Assembly: GCF_903969135.1 (NCBI RefSeq)
Contig: NZ_LR824569.1
Span: 2,170,001 to 2,234,000, forward strand
Length of the DNA stretch: 64,000 bases
Origin: Chryseobacterium sp. JV274
GTDB taxonomy: Bacteria > Bacteroidota > Bacteroidia > Flavobacteriales > Weeksellaceae
Reading direction: 5' to 3'
The translations under genes were made by a program, and so were the position numbers. Positions 40,081 through 49,682 of the stretch are shown here, piece after piece (within the stretch, counting starts at the first letter, position 1; each line of letters starts with the position of its first letter). Under the pieces are notes generated by a model, which worked only from the letters and a program-made list of their open reading frames with translations, searched no databases and had not been told where the DNA came from.

Positions 40081-41736
40081 TTAATTGCTTTTCCCTAAAA
40101 AATTCAGAATATCTGTATTGAGTTGATCTGCATTTTCAAAAGGAATCATATGGGTAGCATTGCTATAAATTTTGAGTTCCGCATTAGGAATTTCTTTGGC
40201 AATAAGTTCAGTGTGCTCTGGTTTAATAACATCTTTATCTCCGGCGATCACCAACACTCTGCTTCCAATTTTATTTAAATCTTTTCTGGCGATACGAGGC
40301 TGTGTAAGCATGATATTCAGAAGCCTTTGTTCATTAAACTTTTTAGAATCCTTCAGTGCTTTCATGACCAGCATTTTATTTTCAAAATGATCGGTAAGTT
40401 TATCATCTACTCCATCAGGAAAAGCATTTGCTCCGATGGTTATTAATTTATTAAGTCTTTCCGGGTATTTCAGAGCGAATTCAAGACCTGTATTTCCGCC
40501 ATCACTCCAGCCGGTAATGTTTACTTTATTCAATTTTAATTGATCAATAAGTGCCTTTACATCATCAGCAAACATTTTATAAGTAAAATCCTTTTTTGAA
40601 GAATCTATACTTTTTCCCTGTCCTCTGGTATCTATTGCAATTACTTTGTACTGCTTTGATAAAACAGGAATCTGCTGATAGAAATCTTTTATACTTCCGG
40701 AATTTCCATGAAGCAGAATCAATGGTTCTCCTTCACCATAGATCTCATAATAAAGGTCTGTATCCTGAAGTTTGAGATATTTCCCGGCAGCTGCATTCTG
40801 ACCATATACCGTCTGCTCCGATTCCTGAACATATTTTGATACATCAGGCATTAGTGCTTCAGCGCTGTCATCCACAAACCCGCCTTCGTTTTCTGGATTA
40901 TTGTCTCCGTTTTTATCCATTTTTACATCAATATTAATCGCTGGTGCAGCAATGGTCATTTTCTGCCAGTCTCCATAAAATTCTCTTATAAATCCGGTTC
41001 TGAATAAAGCGGCACTTATTTTAATTCTGCCATCAAAATCTTTTAAAAACTGTATTCCGATAAAAAATTTTCCCTGAACCCAGATATTACGATCGTTGAC
41101 ATCCAGTGTATAAGTTCCATCTTTGATCATATTTTCAGTAAGTTCCACAGTAATCTCTTCTTCAAGAATATTTTTGTCCGGGAAACCATTTTTTTCACTG
41201 TAAATACTGTATCTCATTAAAACCGGCTGGGTAGAAACATAGCTGGCTATATTCAGATTGATATTTTTAAGCTTAGATCTTTTCTTAGCATTGAATTCTA
41301 AAGCCGTTTCTCCCAAAAAACTTTTCTTGTCAAATTCCGGATTAACAGAGTACGTGACGCTTTTTGTTTTTGTATTTACTCCCCAGTTTTTATCAACAAG
41401 TTTTTTAGGTTTAATGGTTATCTCTTTAATATTTTTAGTTTTCTCTGTTAAAAATATTTTTTGTTGATCATGCTTTTTAAAATCCTGGATTGTTTCCTGA
41501 TAAATGTCATATCCAGGTACTTCGATTCTTACCTTTTGCTGCGGATCCAGATTGGAAAGATCTATTGAAAAATTTCCTTTTTCGTCAGAAATCGTTCCGG
41601 TTGTTTTCTTTTCAACGCCAATTTTCACATAAGAAACAGGTTGATTTTCATTTTTAGAAATAATAGTTCCGGAAATAATCTGTGCATGGAAGGAAGAAGC
41701 CAACAAAAGGAAGAATAAGGTATTACGTTTTTTCAT
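40081..41736 (-). CDS. Secreted alpha/beta hydrolase fused to a carboxypeptidase-regulatory-like domain
   Basis: 551 residues from ATG 41736, with signal peptide MKKRNTLFFLLLASSFHAQ. Residues 20-100 are a CarboxypepD_reg-like domain (ISGTIISKNENQPVSYVKI, TGTISDEKGNFSID), the type common at the N-terminus of SusC proteins. Residues about 120-290 are a beta-sandwich of unknown type. Residues about 325-551 are an alpha/beta hydrolase: LILLHGNSGS, nucleophile in GWSDGG, aspartate in GDKDVI and histidine in NATHMIP; the triad is complete. A periplasmic or surface esterase/lipase is likely; the substrate is unknown. Confidence 0.82.
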   Translation of the reverse strand: MKKRNTLFFLLLASSFHAQIISGTIISKNENQPVSYVKIGVEKKTTGTISDEKGNFSIDLSNLDPQQKVRIEVPGYDIYQETIQDFKKHDQQKIFLTEKTKNIKEITIKPKKLVDKNWGVNTKTKSVTYSVNPEFDKKSFLGETALEFNAKKRSKLKNINLNIASYVSTQPVLMRYSIYSEKNGFPDKNILEEEITVELTENMIKDGTYTLDVNDRNIWVQGKFFIGIQFLKDFDGRIKISAALFRTGFIREFYGDWQKMTIAAPAINIDVKMDKNGDNNPENEGGFVDDSAEALMPDVSKYVQESEQTVYGQNAAAGKYLKLQDTDLYYEIYGEGEPLILLHGNSGSIKDFYQQIPVLSKQYKVIAIDTRGQGKSIDSSKKDFTYKMFADDVKALIDQLKLNKVNITGWSDGGNTGLEFALKYPERLNKLITIGANAFPDGVDDKLTDHFENKMLVMKALKDSKKFNEQRLLNIMLTQPRIARKDLNKIGSRVLVIAGDKDVIKPEHTELIAKEIPNAELKIYSNATHMIPFENADQLNTDILNFLGKSN

Positions 41737-41881
41737 GTTAAAAGTTTGATGCAAACTTATTTCTTTTCAACAGCCTGTTCTCACAACGTCTTATTAAATT
41801 TAATCTAGCTTTAGTTAAAATTCATTTAAAGCTTTCCGCTATTTTTATGATTATTCTAAAAAACATTTAAAATCCCTGTTT

Positions 41882-42394
41882 TTAAAGGATATTCATAACT
41901 TCTTCCCATGAATGAACTCTTTCGTAAGTCTCGTTTTCTATCAGTTCATTATGGGGTTGGGTAAATATTAATCTCTGCCCAGAAAAATGATCTAAATTTT
42001 TGGGATAGTCATCAATCATCACATCTCCGGAAACTACTTTTTTGCTTCCACAAAGAACGATCTGCTCCCAGGTGATGAATGGAAAATGTTCTGCAAGCCA
42101 ATCATATTTTTCTCTTAAGCTGTTGGGAAATTCCATGCCTGCAGATACAATATACAGATCATATTTATTATTCAGATATTCCATTGCTTCACGGCTTCCC
42201 TCCATTACAGGCAAGGTTCTGAAAAACCCTATTTCATTAACGTGTTTTTTTCCATTCGGAAATGATTCTATTTCAGGCTTACCTGTCAAATCACTGATTT
42301 CAATTTCTCTTCCTGTATCTCTTTTTTCAAATTGTACCAGCTGATGATATACATCCGCCATTACCCCGTCCATGTCGACAATTACTTTTTTCAT
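41882..42394 (-). CDS. 5'(3')-deoxyribonucleotidase-like HAD phosphatase
   Basis: 170 residues. HAD motif I DMDGVMADV at 7-15, with the nucleophile and acid/base aspartates; PNSLREKYDWLAEHFP (motif II/III area); and DVMIDDYPKNLDHF with the metal-binding DD of motif IV. The match is to the NT5C type that removes phosphate from (deoxy)nucleoside monophosphates. Single gene. Confidence 0.87.
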   Translation of the reverse strand: MKKVIVDMDGVMADVYHQLVQFEKRDTGREIEISDLTGKPEIESFPNGKKHVNEIGFFRTLPVMEGSREAMEYLNNKYDLYIVSAGMEFPNSLREKYDWLAEHFPFITWEQIVLCGSKKVVSGDVMIDDYPKNLDHFSGQRLIFTQPHNELIENETYERVHSWEEVMNIL

Positions 42395-42556
42395 TACTTC
42401 AATCAGATTTTGTATTATTTATTATTAAAAATGTATTCATTGTGTTTTATCAAATTTACTGAATAGTTTTTTCAGCCCGCCTGTAAACTCTATTAAAAAA
42501 TTATAAATATTCATTTTTATAAAAGAGGTTCCGGAAAATTTTAGGTTACATTTTCG

Positions 42557-42564
42557 TATTTTTG
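42557..42564 (+). promoter_or_regulatory. -7 box of the ABC-F gene
   Basis: TATTTTTG, perfect, 39 nt before the ATG at 42604. Confidence 0.5.
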
Positions 42565-42603
42565 CGGTTCAATTCAAAATTAAAATCAAACCATTAATTT
42601 CCA

Positions 42604-44499
42604 ATGAATTACGTTTCTGCAGAAAACCTTACCAAATCATACGGCATCAAAGTTTTATTTGAAAACATTACTTTTCACATCAATGAAGGGGATAAAATTG
42701 CTATTGTTGCCAAAAACGGAAGTGGAAAATCTACCCTTCTGAAAATATTAATGGGTAAAGAAATTGCAGACAGTGGAACTGCGATCATCAACAAAGATAT
42801 CCAGGTGGTATTATTTGACCAGGAAATTGATTATGATCCTAAAATCAGCATTGAAGAATTTATGATGGCGCTGGATTCAAAACCTATTCTTGCCCTTAAA
42901 AATTACCATCAATCACTTCATTCTACTGATAATGATTTTATTGAGAAAGCATTGGCCGATATGGAAGCTCATAAGGCATGGGATCTGGAAAATGAAATGA
43001 AACAGATTCTTTCCCAGCTTAAGATCACTGATCTGGATGCCAAGATGGGAACCCTTTCCGGAGGACAGGTCAAGCGTGTAGCGCTGGCTAAACTTCTTAC
43101 GGAAACAAGAGCCGAACACAGACATACGCTTCTTATTATGGATGAACCTACCAACCACCTGGATGTGGATATGGTAGAATGGCTTGAAAACTATCTGAAT
43201 AAGGCAAAAATCACATTATTGCTTGTAACCCACGACCGATATTTCCTTGACAGTGTTTGTGACATTATCTGGGAAATGGAAGATAGAAACCTTTATGTTC
43301 ATAATGGTTCATATGCTACTTATCTTGAGAACAAAATGATTCGTGAGGAGAATCTAAATGCTACTATTGATAAAGCCAATAACCTTTACAGAAAGGAGCT
43401 GGAATGGATGCGCAGACAACCGAAAGCCAGAACCACAAAATCAAAAAGCAGAATTGATGCTTTCTACGAAACGGAGAAGGTTGCCAAAACTGATACCAGA
43501 AAAGATGGATTGGAACTGGATTTTGAGATGAAGCGTCTGGGAAATAAAATTCTTGAGCTTAAACATATTGATAAAAGTTTTGGACCAAAAGTTCTTCTGA
43601 AAGATTTCAGCTATCAGTTTCAACGTGGTGAAAAGGTTGGAATTATCGGAAAAAATGGAGCAGGAAAATCTACTCTGCTTAATATTATCCAAGGTTTGGA
43701 AAAAGCTGATAAGGGAGAAATTGAAACCGGAGAAACTATATCTTTCGGTTATTTCGCCCAGAAAGGTCTTACCTATAAAGAGGATGAGCGTGTGATTGAT
43801 TTTATCAAGGAGATTGCAGAATTCTATCCTTTAGCCAATGGCAGAAGCTTATCTGCATCACAGTTCTTAAGGCTGTTTCTATTTGATGATCAGACTCAGT
43901 ACTCTCCTATCTCCAAACTTTCTGGTGGGGAAAAGAGAAGACTTCACCTGATGTATATTTTGTATCAGAATCCCAATTTCCTGATTTTTGATGAACCTAC
44001 GAACGATCTGGACCTTCCTACGCTAACGGTTCTTGAAAACTTCCTTCAGCAATTCCAGGGATCTTTGATTATCGTTTCCCACGACAGATATTTCATGGAC
44101 AGAATTATAGATCATGTTCTGGCTTTTGAAGGAGACGGAAAAATCAGAAATTTTGTAGGAAATTTCTCAGAATACAGAGATGCAAGAAGCCGTGAAGAAG
44201 CATTAGAAAAAAACACTATTGTAAAACCTGAGCCCGTTAAAGAAGTGGTTGCTGTAACAGAAACAGCTCCAGCTTCTGCCTCTAAAAAAAGAAAATTAAC
44301 TTTTAAAGAGCAAAAAGAACTGGAAACTATAGAAAAGGAAATGCCTGAACTGGAAGACCAGCGTTCCAAAATTCTGGATCAACTCAACAATGAAGCTGAT
44401 TACGAAAAGATCGCCAAACTCTCTTCCGAACTGGAAACAGTTTCAGAAAAACTGGAAAACCATGAGATGAGATGGCTGGAGCTTCAGGAAATCCTTTAA
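42604..44499 (+). CDS. ABC-F family ATPase, Uup-like
   Basis: 631 residues with two ABC cassettes and no membrane segment, the mark of ABC-F proteins that act on the ribosome or on DNA recombination intermediates. First cassette: AKNGSGKSTLL, signature LSGGQVKRVALAK and Walker B LLIMDEPTNHLD. Second: GKNGAGKSTLL, LSGGEKRRLHL and FLIFDEPTNDLD. The linker has RRQPKARTTKSKSR, typical of this group. The C-terminal ~75 residues form a charged coiled coil (KQKELETIEKEMPELEDQR and on), as in Uup. Both ATP sites look active. Confidence 0.93.
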   Translation: MNYVSAENLTKSYGIKVLFENITFHINEGDKIAIVAKNGSGKSTLLKILMGKEIADSGTAIINKDIQVVLFDQEIDYDPKISIEEFMMALDSKPILALKNYHQSLHSTDNDFIEKALADMEAHKAWDLENEMKQILSQLKITDLDAKMGTLSGGQVKRVALAKLLTETRAEHRHTLLIMDEPTNHLDVDMVEWLENYLNKAKITLLLVTHDRYFLDSVCDIIWEMEDRNLYVHNGSYATYLENKMIREENLNATIDKANNLYRKELEWMRRQPKARTTKSKSRIDAFYETEKVAKTDTRKDGLELDFEMKRLGNKILELKHIDKSFGPKVLLKDFSYQFQRGEKVGIIGKNGAGKSTLLNIIQGLEKADKGEIETGETISFGYFAQKGLTYKEDERVIDFIKEIAEFYPLANGRSLSASQFLRLFLFDDQTQYSPISKLSGGEKRRLHLMYILYQNPNFLIFDEPTNDLDLPTLTVLENFLQQFQGSLIIVSHDRYFMDRIIDHVLAFEGDGKIRNFVGNFSEYRDARSREEALEKNTIVKPEPVKEVVAVTETAPASASKKRKLTFKEQKELETIEKEMPELEDQRSKILDQLNNEADYEKIAKLSSELETVSEKLENHEMRWLELQEIL

Positions 44500-44504
44500 T
44501 AGTT

Positions 44505-44660
44505 ATGAATTATGAATGAATTTAAGGTTCAAAGTTTAAGGTTCAAGGTTGATAGCAGTCGTGATTAGAAGTTTCCAACCCGGTTACATTCAAACCCTAA
44601 AACTCTCAGATGATCTGATCCATTCATAATTCATCATTTATAATTTATAATTTATAATTT
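44505..44660. repeat. Inverted repeat with 7-bp tandem tail
   Basis: ATGAATTATGAATG (44505-44518) and its perfect complement (44621-44634) flank about 100 bp; directly after the right arm TTTATAA is repeated 3.4 times (44637-44660). AAGGTTCAA is also repeated inside. It occupies the gap between convergent genes. Confidence 0.65.
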
Positions 44661-45707
44661 AATTACTCTTTCTTCTTTTGCACTTTCCAGGGAAGCATCA
44701 ATAATTTTCATATTCTGAATAACTTCTCTTCCCGGAGACGGTAAAGCATATCCAAACACAATGTGCTCATAGATTTGCTGGTAATAATCCATATAATTTC
44801 CGGCTTCACTGGACGTAAGGCTTTTTTCTGTTTCTGATTGATCATTCAGGAGGTTTAAAATTCCATCCGTTTCTTTCAATGGCTGGGTCCATTCTTTACC
44901 ATATACAGGAATTGCACCTGCTACTAATTCATTTTCCTGATTATCTGTTCTTTCCTGTAAAAAAGTTCCTCTATCGCCGTGAATAGTATATGCGTAGTGA
45001 CCTTCTTTACTGAAAACCGATGTTTTTAGTCTTACTCTCAGATCATTTTTATAGAATAGCAGAATCTCGAAATAATCATTTGCGAATTCTTTTCCTTTCA
45101 TAGAAAATACATCTGCAAAAAGTTTTTCAGGATATCCAAAATACTGTACAGCCTGGTCTACAAGATGTGCTCCCAGATCATGAAGTGTTCCTGAGCCTAC
45201 CTGGTCCGGACTTTCTTTATGCTGTTTTCCACTAGGCGTTGTACGGAATCTGTCAAAACGAATTTCAGCTTCTTTAATATTCCCTATTTTTTTATCATTT
45301 AAAATCTTTTGAACCTGTAAAAAGTCCCTGTCAAATCTTCTGTTTTGATACACACTTAAAAACAATCCTTTTTCTTCTGCCAACTGCACCAGTTCTTCAG
45401 CTTCGGAAACATTTACAGTAAAGGGTTTTTCTACAATAATATTTTTTCCGGCTTCCAAAGCTTTTTTGGCATATTCATAGTGAGTCTGGACAGGAGTATT
45501 GATGATAACCAGCTCTACATCTGCATGCTGAAGCATTTCCTCTACAGAACGGTAAATGGTTGCTTCAGGATATTTCTCTTTAGATTCTTCCTTGCTTCTT
45601 TCCACTACAGCAGATATAAAAAATCCCGGATGTTCCTTTAAAAAGGGAGCATGGAATACTTTTCCACTCATTCCAAAGGCACAAAGCCCTGCTTTTACCA
45701 ATTGCAT
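44652..45707 (-). CDS. Gfo/Idh/MocA family oxidoreductase
   Basis: 351 residues from ATG 45707; an upstream 25-residue extension is not part of the fold. LCAFGMSGKVFHAPFL is the NAD(P)-binding start (the variant of the YdgJ/YhhX subgroup), and VEKPFTVN around residue 96 contains the conserved lysine. HDLGAHLVDQAV has the catalytic aspartate/histidine region. A sugar or inositol-like alcohol is the usual substrate. The end of the gene overlaps the tandem repeat by a few bases. Confidence 0.88.
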   Translation of the reverse strand: MQLVKAGLCAFGMSGKVFHAPFLKEHPGFFISAVVERSKEESKEKYPEATIYRSVEEMLQHADVELVIINTPVQTHYEYAKKALEAGKNIIVEKPFTVNVSEAEELVQLAEEKGLFLSVYQNRRFDRDFLQVQKILNDKKIGNIKEAEIRFDRFRTTPSGKQHKESPDQVGSGTLHDLGAHLVDQAVQYFGYPEKLFADVFSMKGKEFANDYFEILLFYKNDLRVRLKTSVFSKEGHYAYTIHGDRGTFLQERTDNQENELVAGAIPVYGKEWTQPLKETDGILNLLNDQSETEKSLTSSEAGNYMDYYQQIYEHIVFGYALPSPGREVIQNMKIIDASLESAKEERVIKL

Positions 45708-45846
45708 ATTATAATTTTCAACAAATATATTCATAAAAAATTCTCTATTCTCCAGTCTAAAGGAGGTATAGAAATAATCCATCTCATCAGCTGCAAGAAT
45801 ATGATTTAAATCATAAATTTATTTTTATCTATTCTAAACAAATACT

Positions 45847-45854
45847 TACATTTG
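45847..45854 (+). promoter_or_regulatory. -7 box of the siderophore receptor
   Basis: TACATTTG, perfect, 34 nt before ATG 45889. No Fur-box palindrome is evident to me. Confidence 0.5.
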
Positions 45855-45888
45855 CGCCTTATTTAAAACTGTTCTACATAAAAATAAA

Positions 45889-48126
45889 ATGAAAAGACAA
45901 CTACTTTCTTTAGGTCTTCTATTTATCGCTGTTTCAGCGAGTTCACAGATGAAAAATGCGGAAGCAGACACCATCAGAACTCAGACCATTGAGGATATTA
46001 ATCTTCACAAAACAGGAAATCCTAACCAGGCAAGACCATTATCGACAAAATCAAACCTGACGGTAATGGAAAATCCACAGCCTATTGCTATTGTTACCCA
46101 CGAAATCATTGAGCAACAGCAAGCAAAACAGCTTAGCGATGTTCTTCAGAATGTAAACGGAATGTATGTTACTTCATCCAGAGGAAATTCTCAGGATAGC
46201 TTTGGTGGACGTGGTTTCATTTTAGGAAATGATAATATCTTCAAAAACGGAACAAGAGTAAATAGCGGCGTTTTTCCTGAAGTAAGTGGTCTGGAAAGAG
46301 TTGAAGTTTTAAAAGGGGCAAATGCAATGTTATTTGGTAATGCTGCTGCAGGTGGTATCATCAACATGATTACAAAGAAGCCTAAATTCAATTTTGGTGG
46401 AAGTATTGGATTAAATGGTGGTAGCTGGAATTCTTATAAACCAACAGTTGATATTTACGGCCCTTTATCAAAGAATATTGCTTTCAGAATAAATGGAGCT
46501 TACGAATATGCAGAAAGTTTCAGAGATGTTGTAGAATCAGAAAAATATTACTTCAATCCTTCATTCCTTTTCAATTTAAGCCCAAAATCGCAATTGATCG
46601 TTGAAGCAGATTATCTTAAGAATAATTTTACTCCTGATTTCGGTCTTGGATCCATCACCAATCCTGATGGAAGTTATAAAATCAATGACCTACTCCCTAA
46701 AAATGCTTTCTTAGGAGCCGACTGGCAATATCAAAATGTAGAACAAGTTTCTACCAACATCACTTTTAATCATCAGTTTACTGAAAAATGGTCATTAAAT
46801 ACTGTAGCTTCTTATCAGAATTATACTAAGGACTACTATTCTACTGAAAGAGTACAATGGGGATATGAAAAGAACACGAACCGTCTTTTCTGGCAAAGAC
46901 CTTTAAATAAAACATTTAACGAACAAAATTACACTTCATTACAAGTTAATATTAATGGAGAGTTCAATACCGGAAAAATCAATCATAAGGTTTTAATTGG
47001 TACTGATGGAGACTATGGTGTTCAAAATAACTACACTTATACCAATCCAACTATTTATGGGACTAATGGCAATACTTCACCCATTAATAACAACCTTTAT
47101 TTAGATGATTCATCAAGTTGGGCTAGTGGAAAAATGCCTGATGCTTCTTTAAAAGACAGAACAAGAATTCCTACACAAAGATTTGGTATTTACATTCAGG
47201 ATTTCATAAGCCTTACCAAACAGTTTAAAGTAATTGCTGGTTTAAGATGGTCTTATTTAGAAACAATGACTAATACTAAAAACACATTTTCAAACGACCT
47301 TGGAGATGTTGATCAAAAAAATACTGCTATATCAGACAGAGCATTTTCTCCAAAAGCTGGTTTAGTATATATGCCAAATGATAACCTTTCTGTATTTGCA
47401 ACCTACACCAATTCTTTTGCTCAAAATACTGGAAAAGACATTTATGAGCAAGCATTAAAGCCTACTACTATTGATCAATATGAAGCAGGAGTAAAAAAGA
47501 ATTTTTGGAATAATGCTTTAGCTGTAAACCTGACAGCATATCAAATTGTTTACAATAACTATTATCAAACCGCACCTCAATTAGCAAACGGGCAGGCGAA
47601 TTCAGATTCATTCTATAAAGAATTCGCAGGAAAAATGAGAAGCCGTGGTGTTGAATTGGATATCACTGGAAATCCAACAGAAAATTTATCCATTATTGGA
47701 GGATTCTCTTACAACAACTCTGTATATCTTGATACACCAGACGGTTTTGGATATGTTGAGAAACAAAGATTGGTAAGAACACCAGCTACAACAGCTAACG
47801 CTTCTGTATTTTATAAATTCACACGTTTTGCAAAGGGATTGAAAGTAGGCGCAGGAGCTTACTTCATCGGTGATAGATTAGCTGGATGGAATGATACTAA
47901 AAATGGTTCTACCGGCTTAGGTGCGCGTAATGGAATCAGTAGATCATTTGCTTTAAAAGATTACACTACCGTAATGGTATCTGTAGGGTATGAGTGGAAA
48001 AAATTCTCAATCCAAGGGAAAGTGGGCAACCTGTTTGATGTCGAAAACTATAATGTTCACGAAAATTATTCAGTGAATCCTATCACTCCGAGAAACTACT
48101 ATTTCACGCTGACATATAGACTTTAG
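45889..48126 (+). CDS. TonB-dependent siderophore receptor
   Basis: 745 residues. Signal peptide (about 1-19), then a plug domain: PQPIAIVTHEIIEQQQAKQLSDVL, SRGNSQDSFGGRGF and LERVEVLKGANAMLFGNAAAGG (each shown in part), the wording of FhuA/FoxA-type receptors. The rest is a 22-strand barrel that ends FTLTYRL with the usual C-terminal aromatic strand. No N-terminal carboxypeptidase-like domain, so it is not a SusC. A PepSY-TM protein follows 96 nt later, a common partner in iron-siderophore uptake, which supports an iron role. The ligand is unknown. Confidence 0.92.
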   Translation: MKRQLLSLGLLFIAVSASSQMKNAEADTIRTQTIEDINLHKTGNPNQARPLSTKSNLTVMENPQPIAIVTHEIIEQQQAKQLSDVLQNVNGMYVTSSRGNSQDSFGGRGFILGNDNIFKNGTRVNSGVFPEVSGLERVEVLKGANAMLFGNAAAGGIINMITKKPKFNFGGSIGLNGGSWNSYKPTVDIYGPLSKNIAFRINGAYEYAESFRDVVESEKYYFNPSFLFNLSPKSQLIVEADYLKNNFTPDFGLGSITNPDGSYKINDLLPKNAFLGADWQYQNVEQVSTNITFNHQFTEKWSLNTVASYQNYTKDYYSTERVQWGYEKNTNRLFWQRPLNKTFNEQNYTSLQVNINGEFNTGKINHKVLIGTDGDYGVQNNYTYTNPTIYGTNGNTSPINNNLYLDDSSSWASGKMPDASLKDRTRIPTQRFGIYIQDFISLTKQFKVIAGLRWSYLETMTNTKNTFSNDLGDVDQKNTAISDRAFSPKAGLVYMPNDNLSVFATYTNSFAQNTGKDIYEQALKPTTIDQYEAGVKKNFWNNALAVNLTAYQIVYNNYYQTAPQLANGQANSDSFYKEFAGKMRSRGVELDITGNPTENLSIIGGFSYNNSVYLDTPDGFGYVEKQRLVRTPATTANASVFYKFTRFAKGLKVGAGAYFIGDRLAGWNDTKNGSTGLGARNGISRSFALKDYTTVMVSVGYEWKKFSIQGKVGNLFDVENYNVHENYSVNPITPRNYYFTLTYRL

Positions 48127-48154
48127 AATTCTTTTTTATAATAATTCTTTCATT

Positions 48155-48190
48155 AAAAGTGGAAATTGCATTTTTGCAGTTTCCACTTTT
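48155..48190 (+). terminator. Hairpin after the siderophore receptor
   Basis: AAAAGTGGAAA (48155-48165) pairs with TTTCCACTTTT (48180-48190); T-rich end. Likely terminator or attenuating structure between receptor and PepSY gene. Confidence 0.75.
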
Positions 48191-48222
48191 GAAATTTTAA
48201 AACAAAAACAAAACAATAAGAT

Positions 48223-48738
48223 ATGGATAAGATTAAAGACACAAGAAGTTTCATGAGAATTACGCACCGTTATCTGGGATATTTCCTTGCCGGAATTATG
48301 GCCGTGTATTCATTAAGTGGAATCCTTCTGGTGTACAGAGACACTGATTTTCTGAAGAACGAAAAAAAATATGAAAAGAACATTGCAGCCAATCTTTCTG
48401 AAAAAGAACTGAAAAAAGAACTGAAGATGAAAGGTCTTGAGGTGGAAAAAACAGAAGGAAGCATTCTTTATTTTAAACAGGGAACTTATGACAGTGCAAC
48501 CGGAAAAGCAAAGTATACCAAGAAAGAATTACCTTTCGTATTAGATAAAATGGTTTCCCTTCACAAGTCACAGTCAAAGGATGCTATATCTCCTCTAAGT
48601 GTATTCTTCGGAGTTTCTCTTTTCTTTTTTGTAATTTCAAGTTTCTGGATGTTTAATCCTAAAACCAAAGCTTTCAAACGCGGAATCAAGTTTACTATTG
48701 CAGGACTGATCATATCTATAATCCTTTTATTTGTTTAA
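48223..48738 (+). CDS. Small PepSY-associated membrane protein
   Basis: 171 residues with the PepSY-TM layout: RITHRYLGYFLAGIMAVYSLSGI (first membrane helix with conserved His), a periplasmic segment with a single degraded PepSY-like stretch (about 50-110), then two more helices (about 118-137 and 151-171). KMVSLHKSQ is also typical. Full-length PepSY-TM proteins reduce siderophore-bound iron at the inner membrane; this is the short version. Gene order with the TonB receptor supports a role in iron release. Confidence 0.85.
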   Translation: MDKIKDTRSFMRITHRYLGYFLAGIMAVYSLSGILLVYRDTDFLKNEKKYEKNIAANLSEKELKKELKMKGLEVEKTEGSILYFKQGTYDSATGKAKYTKKELPFVLDKMVSLHKSQSKDAISPLSVFFGVSLFFFVISSFWMFNPKTKAFKRGIKFTIAGLIISIILLFV

Positions 48739-48994
48739 ATAATCAGGAAACTGAACAAAAGGAAAAAAGCACTTGAAATTATTATTCTTTTTTATCATTT
48801 TCTTTTTAAAACCCACCTTTTATTTTCTTTATCATTATGGAATCCTCAGCGAATATGTTAAAAAGATGAATTATAACTTCCTGATAATATTAACGTTTAT
48901 TTAGAAAAATTACCTAAAATTAAGAGTCTGGCACATTTATTGTTTTTTCTATAACACGTGAATAATAAACATTTAATTATTAAAATAATAAATT

Positions 48995-49585
48995 ATGAAA
49001 AAACTTATTTTAACAGGGATATTAGCCGTAGCAGGTTTAACAGCAACCGCAAACGCTCAGATTCAAAAAGGTAATTGGATGGTAGGGGGTAACCTTGCAG
49101 GGGCAAATTTTGGTTTAAATGAAGGAGCAGGATACGACTTTGCAATTCAGCCAAAAGGAGCATATTTCATTGAAGATAATATTGCAGTTGGGGGATATGT
49201 GGATTTAGGCTTCAAAGGAGCTAAAGATGCACCCACTACTTTTACATATAATGTAGGAGCATTAGGGCGTTATTACCTTAACCCAGGAGAACAAGGAGTA
49301 AACAACTTGCTTCACCACGGAAGATGGTTCTTCGAAGGTAACGTAGGTGTTGGAGGGATGTCAATCTCTAAAGGAGGTTCTTCTTCTAACGGTCTTAACT
49401 TCGGATTCGGGCCTGGTTATTCTTACTTCATCACTCCAAACATCGGATTGGAAGGTTTAGTGAAATATGATGCAAATGCAGGATTCGGAAGCGGTGGATA
49501 TACTAACAAAATTACTTTTGGTTTAGGATTCCAGATTTACCTTCCAACGTCTAAAGCAAAACAAATCATCAACGACGTTAAGTAA
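48995..49585 (+). CDS. Outer-membrane beta-barrel protein, porin family
   Basis: 196 residues: signal peptide MKKLILTGILAVAGLTATANAQ, then eight likely strands (for example WMVGGNLAGANFGL, IAVGGYVDLGF, GALGRYYL, FFEGNVGVGGMSI, ITFGLGFQIYL), an OmpA/OmpX-like small barrel. The mature protein begins IQKGNWMVGG, typical of a Bacteroidota family of abundant 20-kDa outer-membrane proteins. Codon use is biased to frequent codons, suggesting high expression; a strong terminator follows. Confidence 0.9.
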   Translation: MKKLILTGILAVAGLTATANAQIQKGNWMVGGNLAGANFGLNEGAGYDFAIQPKGAYFIEDNIAVGGYVDLGFKGAKDAPTTFTYNVGALGRYYLNPGEQGVNNLLHHGRWFFEGNVGVGGMSISKGGSSSNGLNFGFGPGYSYFITPNIGLEGLVKYDANAGFGSGGYTNKITFGLGFQIYLPTSKAKQIINDVK

Positions 49586-49610
49586 TCACTGAAATACTTA
49601 TAAAAAAATG

Positions 49611-49646
49611 AAAGCGCCCCGGAATTTTATTCCGGGGCGCTTTTCG
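49611..49646 (+). terminator. Strong terminator of the barrel gene
   Basis: 14-bp perfect GC-rich stem (49611-49624 with 49630-49643), loop TTTTA, T run. The most stable-looking hairpin in the window. Confidence 0.93.
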
Positions 49647-49682
49647 TACAAATTAAAACTAAACTATAAAAAATCAAATAAA

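Noticed and set aside
48773..48904. 43-codon hydrophobic frame from a TTG after the PepSY gene
   Set aside because: Low-complexity Phe/Leu text in AT-rich DNA, weak start and no coupling; not enough support for a gene.
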